From: Ardenticatenaceae bacterium
Lineage (GTDB): Bacteria; Chloroflexota; Anaerolineae; Promineifilales; Promineifilaceae
Reading direction: 5' to 3'
NCBI GenBank assembly: GCA_011525915.1
Contig: WYBM01000033.1
Location: forward strand, 51,148 to 115,147
Length of the DNA stretch: 64,000 nucleotides
Part shown: one piece after another, positions 48,996 to 60,900 of the stretch
Layout: the number at the start of each line of letters is the position of its first letter
Numbering within the stretch: position 1 is the first letter of the stretch
Notes under the pieces: generated by a model
Seen by the model: the letters and a program-made list of their open reading frames with translations, nothing else
Databases searched by the model: none
What the model was told of the DNA's origin: nothing
Position numbers and translations under genes: made by a program

Positions 48996-51900
48996 TCACT
49001 CTGAGCCGCAAGGGGCAGTGCCGAGGAACTGGACAGAGATACGGTCCTGGCCGGGGAGGTCATAGGCCAGAAGGCGAACAGTAGCAAAGGCCGAGACACG
49101 GTAAAGGGTGTTGGCGCCGCTGCCCTGAACACTATCCCACACTGGCACCACAATCTCCTCACCGATCAAGGCATCCAGCGCCTGGCGCACCTTCTGGGCA
49201 TTGGAGACCCCCGGCTTGCCGTTAACCCAATCACCAAAGGAGACTAGATGGTCACTGGGGTCATAGGGATTGACATAGGTGTGGCTGTTGCCTGGCGGGG
49301 TGAGGCTGGCTACCAGGGTAGGCACGCCGTTGTCTCCTGTCCAGGTGAGCCAGCCGAAGTTGCCCGGCTGGCTGCCGTTTAAGATATTGGGCAGGGTGTC
49401 GCCTGGCTGAGCGCCAGCCAGGGTGTCTGTGTGCAAAGCGATGGGGTACAGGGAACACCCGGCGGCCACGGGCAGCACATCTACCATCACCGTGGCCGTA
49501 TCACTGCCGCCGTGGCCGTCACTGATGGTATAGGTGAAAGTGTCCGGGCCATCAAAGCTGGCATTGGGGGTGTAGGTGACGGTGTTGTCCGGATTGATGA
49601 CCACCACACCGTGGGCCGGTTGCGTGATGCTGACCACGCTTAAGGTGTTATTGTCCACATCACTGTCATTGGCCAGCACGGGGATGGTCACGGCCGTGTC
49701 CCGGTTGGTGACGGCCGTGTCATCCACTGCCTGCGGCGGGTCATTGACGTTCTTGAGCAGCAGGGTGACCATGGCCGAGTCGCTGCCGCCGCGGCCGTCA
49801 CTGACGGTGTAGGTGAAGGCATCCAGGCCGCGATAATTGGCATGGGGCGTGTACGTGAGGGTGCTGTCTGGGTTGATGACGACGGTGCCGTGCGCCGGGG
49901 CGGTGACGGCGCTGACGGTCAGGGGGTCGCCATCGGGGTCGCTGTCATTGGCCAGCACATTGAAGGTCACCACTACATCCTCGTCGCTGATAACCGTATC
50001 ATCCTCCGCCAGCGGGTTGTGGTTGCTGCCCACCACCGTGATGATTACCAGGGCACTGTCCGTGCCCCCATTCCCGTCGCTGACGCTGTAACTGAAGCTG
50101 TCTTCACCTATGAAACCGGGATCAGGCGTATAAGTGACCGTGTTGTCCGGGTGAATGACGGCCGTGCCCTGGGTGGGGGTTGTGACAGCCGTGACCGTAA
50201 GTGGGTCACCATCCACATCATTGTCATTGGCCAGCACGGGGATGGTCACGGCCGTGTCCACATCGGTGCTGGCGGCGTCGTCGGCTGCCACCGGGGTGTC
50301 ATTCACCGGGGTAACGGTAATGGTGACGGCCGCGGTAGACATGGCATTATGGCCGTCGCTGATGGTATAGCTAAAACTATCTTCGCCGTAGAAATTTGCC
50401 ACCGGGGAGTAGGTAAGACTGTTGTCCGGGTTGATGGCCACCGTGCCGGACAGCGGCGCCGTCACGGAGGTGATGGTGAGCAGGTCACCATCCACGTCGC
50501 TGTCATTGACCAGCACATTTACCGTCACGGCCGTATCCTCGGCGGTGGTGGCAGTATCATCGACAGCCAGCGGCGGGTCATTGACCGGGTTAACGGCCAC
50601 CGTCACCAGGGCTGTGTCTGTACCTCCGTTTCCATCGCTGACGGTGTAGCTGAAGCTGTCGGCGCCGTGGCTGTTGGCGTTGGGGGTGTAGGTGATGGTG
50701 TGGTCTGCATGAAGGACGGCCGTGCCCTGGGTAGGGGCTGTAACCGCCGTGACGGTGAGGGCATTGCCGTCCACGTCACTGTCATTGGCCAGCACGGCGA
50801 TGGTCACGGCCGTGTCCTCGTTGGTGGTGGCAGTATCATCGACAGCCAGCGGCGGGTCATTGACCGGATGGATGGTCACCGTTACCGTCGCCGAAGCTGT
50901 CCCCCCCTGGCCATCACTGACGGTGTAGCTGAAGGTGTCGCTGCCAAAGACGTGAGCATGGGGCGTGTAGGTGACGGTGCCACTGCTGTTGAGTACGGCC
51001 GTGCCCTGGGTGGGGGTGCTCACGGCGGTGACGGTGAGGGCATCGCCGTCCACATCGCTGTCGTTGGCCAGTACGTCTACTATCACGGCCGTGTCTTCGT
51101 TGGTGGCGGTGGTGTCGTCTATGGCCAGAGGTAGGTCGTTGATAGGGGTGACGGTGATGGTGACCATGGCCGTATCGCTGCCCCCCTGACCATCACTGAC
51201 GGTGTAGCTGAAGCTGTCAGGGCCAACATAGTGGGCGTCAGGGATATAGGTAAGGGTATTGTTCGGGTTGAGGACGGCCATCCCGTGGGCCGGCTGGGTG
51301 AAACTACTCACACTCAGGGTATCCCCATCAATGTCACCGTCATTAGCCAGCACGTCGATGGTCACGGCCGTGTCCTCGGGGGTGGTTGCCACGTCATCGA
51401 CCGCCACCGGGTTGTCGTTTTCGGCTGACACTGTCACCGTGACAGTGGCGGTGTCACTGCCCCCCTGGCCATCGCTGACGGTATAGGTGAAGGTGTCCTG
51501 GCCGTTAAAGCTCTCTGCCGGCGTGTAGGTGATGGTGTTGTCCGGGTTGACGGCGGCCAGGCCATTGGCCGGGGGCGTGATGTTGCTCACGGTCAGGGGG
51601 TCGCCGTCCACATCACTGTCATTGGCCAGTACGTCGATGGTCACGGCCGTATCCTCAGGCGTAGCACTGGCGTCGGCGGCAGCCACAGGCGGGTCATTGA
51701 CGGCGGTGACAGTGATGAAGACCGTGGCTGTGGCCAGGGCGTTGCCATCGTCAACCGTGTAATTAAAGCTGTCCGTGCCGTGAAAGTTGGCCTCGGGTGT
51801 ATAGGTGATGGTGCTATCTGGATGAATGACGGCTGTACCCTGCGTGGGGGTGGAGACGGCCGTGACGGTGAGCCCATCGCCATCAATATCACTGTCATTA

Positions 51901-54900
51901 GCCAGCACGGGGATGGTCACGGCCGTGTCTTCGGCGGTGATGGCAGCATCATCGATGGCGGTGGGCGGGTCGTTGACGGGGTTCACTGTCACCGTCACTG
52001 TAGCCGTGCCCACCCCACCATGCCCATCGCTAAGGGTGTAGGTGAAGGTATCGCTGCCGGAGATGTTGGTGTCTGGGGTATAAGTGACGGTACCATCACC
52101 ATGAAGCAGGGCTGTGCCCTGGGTGGGTGTGCTTACCGCTGTAACCGTCAGACTGTCACCGTCAACATCGCTGTCATTAGCCAGCACGGGGATGGTCACG
52201 GCCGTGTCTTCGTTGGTGGTGGCAGTGTCGGCCACGGCCACAGGCGGGTCGTTAATGGGGGTGACGGTGACGGTGACCACGGCCGTGTCGATGGCCCCCT
52301 GACCGTCGCTGAGGGTATAGCTGAAGCTGTCAGCGCCGGTGGCGCTGTCGCCGCTGTTAAAGTCAGGGTCGGGGGTGTAGGTGATGGTGCCATCGGCGTT
52401 GAGTGCGGTGGCGCCGCTGCCCGGCTGGGTCAGGCTGCTGACGGTCAGGTTGTCACCGTCTGGGTCACTGTCATTGGCCAGCACGGGGATGGTCACGGCC
52501 GTGTCTTCATCGGTAGTGGCCAGATCATCAACCGCCAGCGGTGGGTCATTGACCGGGGTGACGGTGACAGTGATCACGGCCGTGGCTGTGCCCCCCAGGC
52601 CATCACTGATGGTGTAGCTGAAGGCATCGCTGCCGTGGAAGTTGGGCACCGGCGTGTAAAGGACGCTGTTGTCCGGGCTGATGACGGCCGTACCGCTCAA
52701 CGGCAGCGTGAGGGTGATGACACTCAGGGGGTCGCCGTCCGGGTCACTGTCGTTGGCCAGCACGGGGATGGCCACGGCCGTGTCTTCCGGCGTGGTTACC
52801 ACGTCGTCTACGGCCATCGGGTTCCTATTGGGCAGAATGTTTGTCACGTCATGGGCGATGTTATTTTCTGGCGTTGGATCTGGCCGGCTAGCGGCCGTGT
52901 CCGTGACAATAACGGTATTGGTAATGGTGGTCAGGCCGGGCGGTAATGCAGGATCAACCTGGACGACCAGGGTGCGGCTGGTAATAGCTCCAGAGGCTAG
53001 TGTAAAGGCAGGCCAGACGGCGATACTGTCAGTGACCATACCACCGTGGCTGAGCGCCACCGGCGAGACACCTGCGGGCAGTGTATCGGTGAGGATGACG
53101 CTGGTGGCGTCTTGAATGCTGACGTTGCTAATGGTCAGGGTGTAAGTTAACAAGGCGCCGGCGGCCACGGCCGTTTCGTTGTCTGTCTTGTGCACAACCA
53201 GGTCTGGCGGCACCGCCTCAAAAGAGCGCTGCTGGCACAGATCGATGATCGCCAGCAGCACCGGCCCCGGGTTGGCCCGGAAATTAAGAATGTTAAAGAC
53301 CTGCCCGCCGGTTTCCACCGAAAGACTACCAGGATTGGGGCCGTAATCATTGTTGGTGTTGCCAGAGCCAAGGGCCACGATCCCCAGGAATACGGCTTCC
53401 CGGTCGTTGAGCAATTGCAGCGTATTCGCACGAGTAATGCCGCTGACCACGTCAGAATCCTCGTCGGTGATGATGATGGCGCACACGGCCGCGCTGGGCC
53501 GGTAGCCCATCGCCTCACCCAGGGCTACATGAGTCGCATGGAAGCCTGGCTCAAAGCCGCCGCTGGCGACGAGGGTATTGAGCGCCGCCGAGAAAGCGTC
53601 TACGTCAGCAGTAAAGGTGGTATGGATATGCCCGCCGCCATCAAAGGGAGCGCCGAAATGTGTCCCGTCGCCAAAACCGACCAGCCCTAGTTGGAAGTCA
53701 AGGGCGGCCCGCAATTGGTTGGCGATGTCCCGCAGGCGTGCCCGCACGTCGGCAATATCTTCGCCCATACTGCCGGACTCATCAATCATGAAGACGATGT
53801 CTGCCTGGGGCAGGGTGGGCGCTACCCTAACCAATCTGGCATTGCTGGCCGGATGGTACAAGTTGTCACCGGCGAAGTTAGCTGTCACGGTGATCTCCTG
53901 CCCTGGCGCCAGTGCAAAACGGGCTTTGGCAATACCATCGGCATCTGTGGTGACGGTCACCGTCTGGGTGCCAGCCACAAAAGTGACCGTCTTGCTCACC
54001 ATGCGCGTATCCCAGTCGAAAAGATCAAAAAGACCGGCCGTTACTTCTGCTTCGCCGCCGGGCTGGGCCACGGCGCCGTAAATGAGCAGGGTGGTGTCGC
54101 GTTTTAAGATAGTGGTGACCCGCTGGTCACTGTGCATCGCGCCGTCCTTATCGGTCACGGTCAGGGTGGCGGTATAGACGCCCGAATCGGTATAGACGTG
54201 AGAGACACGCACCGACGAGGTGGTGCAGTTGATGATTTGTGTCGTCAGGCCATCGCCAAAATCCCAGGCGCAAAGCAAGGTGTCATCGTCCACTGGGCTG
54301 GGGTCAGAGATGGTGGCGTTGTTTGACCAATTTGTGCCCCAGGTCAGCGTCTGATCGGCTCCGGCGTTAGCCGTGGGCGGTACGTTTAAGACGGTGACGG
54401 TATAAGCGATAGTGCTGGTGAGCAGCTGATTATCAGTTACGTTCAGGGTCACTTCATAGACGCCATTATCAGGGAAAGCGGTGCTGGTATTAGCCGCGGC
54501 CGGCTGGGCGGTGGTATGGGTAAAGCGCCACTGCCAGGCGATCACCGGTCCGGTGGTGGTGTCTGTGAACACGGCCGTCTGGCTTTCGTTGGGCGTGAGC
54601 GGTGACCAGGTAAAACCGGCTACTGGCGGCGCCAGCACCGTATAGCTTTTCACGGCCGTGTCCGTCAGGCCGTGGCTGTCAGTAATGGTCTGGGTGACGG
54701 TGTACATGCCCGGCCCCGCATACAGGTGAACGGGATGCTGGTCAATGGCGGTGGTGCCGTCGCCAAAGTCCCAATGCCAGGCCACAATCGGCGCATCTGG
54801 CCCCGCTGAGAGGTCATCAAAGGCCACGGCCGCACCGCCCAGCTCTGTGGTGTAAACCTGGAAGTCATAGACGCGCACGGCCGTACCGCTGCCGTGGTTG

Positions 54901-57900
54901 TTGACAATGTAAAGCTGTACGTACCGGGCCGGCTGCGGCGGGAAGGTGAACCAGTGGTCACGGCCGTCGCGGGGCAGCGAGTCGAAGAAGACGGTTTCAA
55001 AGTCACCATCGGCCAGGGTATTGTGGGATATCCGGATCTGGAATTCTTGGGGTGCGGTGTCATGGTCAACGCCGCGCAGCCGTACCCGGTCAACCAGGTA
55101 GGGTTGGTCGCCTTGCAGGTCTACCTTCAGCCACTGCCCCACGGTCTGGCCGCCGGCCGTTTCCCAATAGGTAGCCGTGTCAAAGTCAATGGCTTTGCCT
55201 GGGCTGAAAGCGGGGTTACTGCTCTGGCTGGAGGCCGCCGGCACGCTGCCGCCTCCTTCCAGCAATGAAACTACGCCGCCCAGTCGATCCCGCGTTTGCA
55301 GGGCAAGATGGTAAAGCTCAATATGGCTGGTGCTGCCCCAGTTGTCTACCAGGACCAACTGCACGTAGCGCGCCTGCACCGGCGCCAGGGTAAAGGTGTG
55401 CAGGGCAGTGTCCTGGGGCACCGTGCCGGTTAGAACGGTGGTGAAGTCGGCCACGGCCGTGCCGGTGGTGGAGACGCGCAGGGCAAAATCCTTCACCCCA
55501 TCAATGCTGGCAGAACCACGCAGCACCAACGCCTCTACAACGTGCAAATCGCCAGCCAGGTCAACGGTTAAATGCTGGTTGACCACCTGGCCGCTGCCCG
55601 TGCGCCAGCGGCTGGCGGGGTTGGCGTCCAGGGCGTTTTCTGGCCGGTAGGTGCTGCTGGCGCTCCAGACGCTGCTGGCTTCGGCCACGGCGGCGCCATC
55701 TTCCAGTTGGGTCGGGTTTAACCCTTTGGCCGGTAAGAAATCGGCCGTGGGGAAGGCGGGCACAAGGTTGATATCCACGGCCTGGTTGTTGGCCAGCGTT
55801 TCTTCTGGGCCATGGGTGCCATCGTCGGCTACGATGACGGTGTTGGTGATAGTGCGCAGCGAAGGCGGTAGGGTGGTATTTAGCTGCACCACGGCCGTGC
55901 GGGTAACAGTGGCGGCCGCGGCCAGCGATTCAATTTCCCAAATGACCACATGGGCGTTGGCATCATAATCGCCGCCGGGGCTGGCCGTCAGCAGGGTGGT
56001 GGCCGGCGGCAAGATGTCCCCCACCAGGACGCCGGTGACGGTCAGGGTGCTGTTGTTGTGGATAAAGAGGGTGTAGGTGAGGGTTTCGCCGGGCACGGCG
56101 ATGTTTTGCCCGTCACTCTGGGTGATGGCCAGATCCACCCGATTGACCTGGAAGGTGTCACAGCCGGTGTCGCCGTCGTCGTCCGTGACACATACTTCAG
56201 CGACGAAGACGTTGTCTGTGCCGTAACTATGCGTGCCGGTCACAAAGTGGGTGCCGCTGATGACGCCGACGGTGCCGGTGACAACCGTGCCGTCGCCCCA
56301 GTCGATGACGGCCGTGTGTGTGTCCAGTGCGCCGGGGTCGGTGAAGGTGGCCGGGGGCAAAGAGACTGGCTCACCGGCCGCCGCGGCCACGTCTGGCCCG
56401 GCGTTGACGGTGGGGGCCACGTTGAGCACATTGACCTCGGTATCGGCGCATTGTGTACCGCCCTCATCATCGCGAATACAAAGCTGCAGGGTGTAAGCGG
56501 CGTCACCGTCCAGGTAGCTGTGGAAGGCCCGAACTTCGCCTGAGCCATTGGCTTCTATCACCGTGCCGGAGATGACAGTGCCGTCACCCCAATCAATGTT
56601 GGCCGTGTGTGTGTCCAGCACACCCAGATCAGCAAAGGTGCTGTTCAGGTTCAGCGTGCTGCCTTCATCCACGGTAATGGATTGGAAGTCAAAGTCGCGG
56701 AAGACCACGTCTGCCTGTGAATAGGTGTAGAAGCCAAAACGGCCGTCGGCCAGATCCGTGAAGTCACCATTCACATCCAGCTCCAGCACCCCATTGACAT
56801 AGACTTTCAAGTTGGTGGCGCTGAATTCAAAAGCAAACTGATAATCTGTATTAAAATCCCACCCAGTATTACCCAGGGTAGCGGCCTGGGCCAACTCTTC
56901 CACCCCGTTTTCACTGCCATTACAGCTGTAATCGGTGTGGCCCCACATTTCTGAATCTGCCGGATGGCCGTAGACACGAGAAACGGACAGGCCGGGTTGG
57001 GCGACGGTGTGGCCGCCACAGCCAAAGTTGAAGCCCTGAGGCAGCCCACTCTTCCAATCAACCAACAGGTATTCGGCCTCGGGGTTGTTCAGGTCATGGG
57101 GCTGGTAGCCAAAAACAAAACCAATGTAGTCATCATCGAGAAACGGAATCGTGCCGCTGATGGTGCGGCTGATGACCTGCACCGTCCCGGTGACCTCGGT
57201 TTCAAAGGCGTTAAATTCACCGTAAAAGACGCTGGGGCGGCTGTTAACGGTCTGGGTGACCACCTGGCCGTCGGTGGCCACCTGCCAACGGGCTGAAGGA
57301 TCATAACAGGAGAGGAGTTGATCACTGGACCATAGGCGGAAATCGGTCAGGGCTGTATCTAGAATGAAGGGGATGCTGTTTTCGACCATGATCACGGCCG
57401 TACCGCAGCCGGCAGCCCCTTCATCGTCGGTGACACAAATCTGGACGGCGAAGAGGCCATCATCCAGGTAGGTATGGCTGCCGAAGACGCTGCTGCCGGC
57501 GATCAATCCGGCCTCGATGGTGCCATCGTCCCAGTTAATGGTGGCGGTGTGGGTGTCACTGCTGCCCAGATCAGCAAAGGTAGCGATGGCCTGGTTAATG
57601 CTATCGCCTTCAGTCAGGGTCAGGGCAGACGTGGCCAACACGGCCGGGGCCACGTTAACCACGGTCACCGGCGCGGCGTCGGTGTTGCTTTCGCCAGTAT
57701 CGTCTGTGGCCCGCACGTGCACGGTAAAGTCACCGTTGTCTGGGAAGCTCACCGTGGTGGTGACGCCAGTGGCATCATCAAAGGCGCCGTCATTATCCAG
57801 GTCCCATTCAAAGAGGACAATGACCCCATTGCGGTCAGAAGAAGCTGAAGCGTCCAGCAAAATGGGCACCCCCTCGCTGCCGCTGTAAGGGCCACCGGCG

Positions 57901-60900
57901 TCGGCGAAGACGCTTAACAGGGCATCTACATCTGTGGCTACGTTATTTTCTGGCCGCATGTCCGGCCCATTGACGCCATCTTCGGCCACGGTGGCGGTGT
58001 TGAGCAGGGTGGCGGCTTCAGGCGGTGGCAGGCTGGCGGTTTGCAGTGTCAGCGTGCGGGTCACGGCCGTGCCCGGGCTTAACGTGCCGATGAACCAGGT
58101 GACTTCGTCCGTGGCGGCCTGATAGCTGCCGCCGGCGCTGGCACTGACAAAGGCGGTATACGCTGGCAAGGCATCGGTCAGGACGATGCCCGTGGCGATC
58201 AGGGTGCCGCTGTTGCTGACGGTGAGGGTGTAGGTAAGGGTGTCGCCGGGGGCGACGGCCGTCAGGCCATCATCCTTAGCTACGGCGACGTCTACCAGAT
58301 TGACAAAAAAGGTGTCACAACTGGTGTCACCGTCGTTGTCGGTGACACAGACTTCAGCAATGAACACGGCCGTGCTGGCGTAGGTGTGGGTGCCAGAAAC
58401 CTCGCCTGCGCCGCCGCTGCCACTGACCGTGCCGCTGATGACTGTGCCGTCGCCCCAATCAATGGTGGCGGTGTGCGTATCATTAACGCCGGGGTCGGTA
58501 AAGGTGGCCGGGGCCAGATTGACGGTTTCGCCAGCATTGGCGGCCACATCTGGCCCGGCGTCCACCAGCGGGGGCAGATTGAGGACGGTCAACGGTTGGG
58601 CGGCACAGGCGCTGCCGCCATCATCATCGGAGACGCATATTTCGGCCGGGTAGAGGCCATTGTTCAGGTAAAGGTGGCTGCCGCTCACCTCATGGGCGTT
58701 GAGGCTGGCGGTTACCGTGGTGCCGTCGCCCCAATCGATGACAGCCGTGTGGGTATCTGCAGCCCCGGGGTCGGTAAAGGTGGCCAGCACTGCCAGGTGC
58801 GCCTGGCCTTCGTTAAAGGTTGGTGGGGGCAGCCACTGAATGGTGGGTGAAAGATTGTTAGTGTTTACCACGGCCGTGTCTGTATCACTTTCACCATCAT
58901 TATCAGTCACACGCAGGCCAATGGTAAAGGCACCGTTATCGGGCAGCGTCACGGTGGTGGTGAGGCCGCTGGCATCATCGTAGGCGCCGTCGGCGTCCAG
59001 GTCCCAGGCGTAAGTGGTGATAAAGCCATCCCGGTCAGAAGAAGCCGAGGCGTCCAGGAGAATGGGTTCACCTTCGTTGCCGGTGTAAGGCCCGCCGGCG
59101 TCGGCGCGCACGGTGGTGACGCCGTTGGTGTCTACGGCCGTGTTGTTCTCTGGCGTCTGGTCGGGGCCGTTACTGCCATCATCCATGGCCGTGGCCGTGT
59201 TGGTGAGCTGGGTCACGGAAACGGGGATGGTTTCATTGACCTGCACGGTGAGGGTGCGGGTGGTGGCACTGCCGGCGGCCAGGGTGAAGGGGGCCCAGGC
59301 CACCACACCGCCAGTGAGGCTGACGCTGTCACTGGCGGCTATTAAGGTGGTATGTGCCGGCAGCGTGTCTGTGAGGATGATGCCCGTGGCCGGGCCGTTG
59401 AAGGCGTTAAGGAGGGTTAGGGTATAGGTAAGTATTTCACCGGGTGTGACCAATTCCTGACCATCGTCCATTGACAGGACCAAACCTAAAACGGCCGTGT
59501 CGTAGGCAAACGTAAGGCGGTTGTTCTCTTCGCGGCATTCGCTGTGGCGGCCCTGGCCGGTGCCGTCATCATCGGCTACCACGGTCAACGTGCCGGCGCT
59601 AAACCCGGGCAGTGTCCAGTCAAGGGCGAGGTCAACAAATTCACCGGGCCCTAAGGGCTGGCCCAGCGTGGTGACGCCGATGAGCGTACCGCCGGCGGCC
59701 GGGTCGCCATCATAAAAGGCGACGGCCGTGCTGCCGGGGGCAAAGGCGGCCCCACCATTGCCAATGCGCACGCCAATGACAGCTTCGGGGAAAGCGGCCA
59801 GATTCAGGGTGATGCGCGAAGTGGTCAGGTCTGGCGCGGCAAAGCGGCCCGGCCCGGTCGCGCCCACATTGGCCCGGAAGGTGTTGTGGGTCAGCCAGCT
59901 ATAGGCAGGCACGCTGGGAATGGTGCTGTCATCATTGACGTTATCTACGTGGTAGGCGTGCTGGTTCCAGATGGGCCGGGTGGCGACCCAGTTATCGTTG
60001 GCATCGCCAAAAACACGCAAGCCAAAGGTGCGTTCGCCGCCGGGAATGTTGGGCACACGCCGGGCTCTGTCAGAGGTGGCAATGATCTCCGCGTTGCCGT
60101 CGCCATCCACATCGGCCACCACAACTTCTTCGTTCATCGTTTCCGAACTGAGGATCGTTTCAAAGAGGACAACGCCATCACGGCCGCGGTAGATGCGCAG
60201 CCGCCGCTCATCCCGGTAGATGACTTCAAAGAGGCCATCGCCGTCCAGGTCAAAGACGGTAGAACCGGTCATGTTAGAGCTCTGGTCTTGGGTGTTGGCC
60301 TGCCATTTCAGGCTGCCGTCGGTTTCAAACACCACGTACCGGTCAGAACCGGCCACGCCAATTTCCGGCTGACCGTCGGCATCAAAGTCGGCGACGGTAG
60401 GGGCACCGCCGGCATTAGGGGTAACACCGGGCAGGGCAAAGGGACCCCAGACCAGCGTGCCGTCGTGGTTGTGCAGGCGAATGTGGCCGCGGGAAACCAC
60501 CACGATCTCCGGATACGCATCGGCGTCAAAGTTGGCCACAGCTGGGTAGCCATCATCATAGGGTATCTGCCAGTAAATGGAGCCGTCGGCACGGTAGGCG
60601 GTATTGCCCGTTACCAGTTCCGGATTCCCGCTCATGTCCAGGTTGGCCACAATGGAGATAGAGCCGCTGTCGGCTTTCTGCTGGTTCCGGGCCGACTGGT
60701 AAGCCTGTCCCGCCTGCCCGGCCCAACGTAGTGAGCCATTATTGTTAAAGACGTGTGCGCCAACGATAATTTCCGGTGTGCCGTCGCCGTCCAGATCGGC
60801 AATGGTGGGGTTGTCACGATTTGTTGGCGGCTGCAAGGGATGTATCTGGTAGGGTTGGCTCCACCATTTGCGGGAACCGTCGTGGTTATAGGCGATGAGG

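Noticed and set aside
49842..51134. Long rightward open frame antisense to the repeats of the giant gene
   Set aside because: Its protein is a low-complexity string (VIGQHGDGHGRV, GGGSIIDSQRRVID) repeating at the period of the sense repeats, with no ribosome-binding site. It is the antisense shadow of biased codons in the cadherin-like array.
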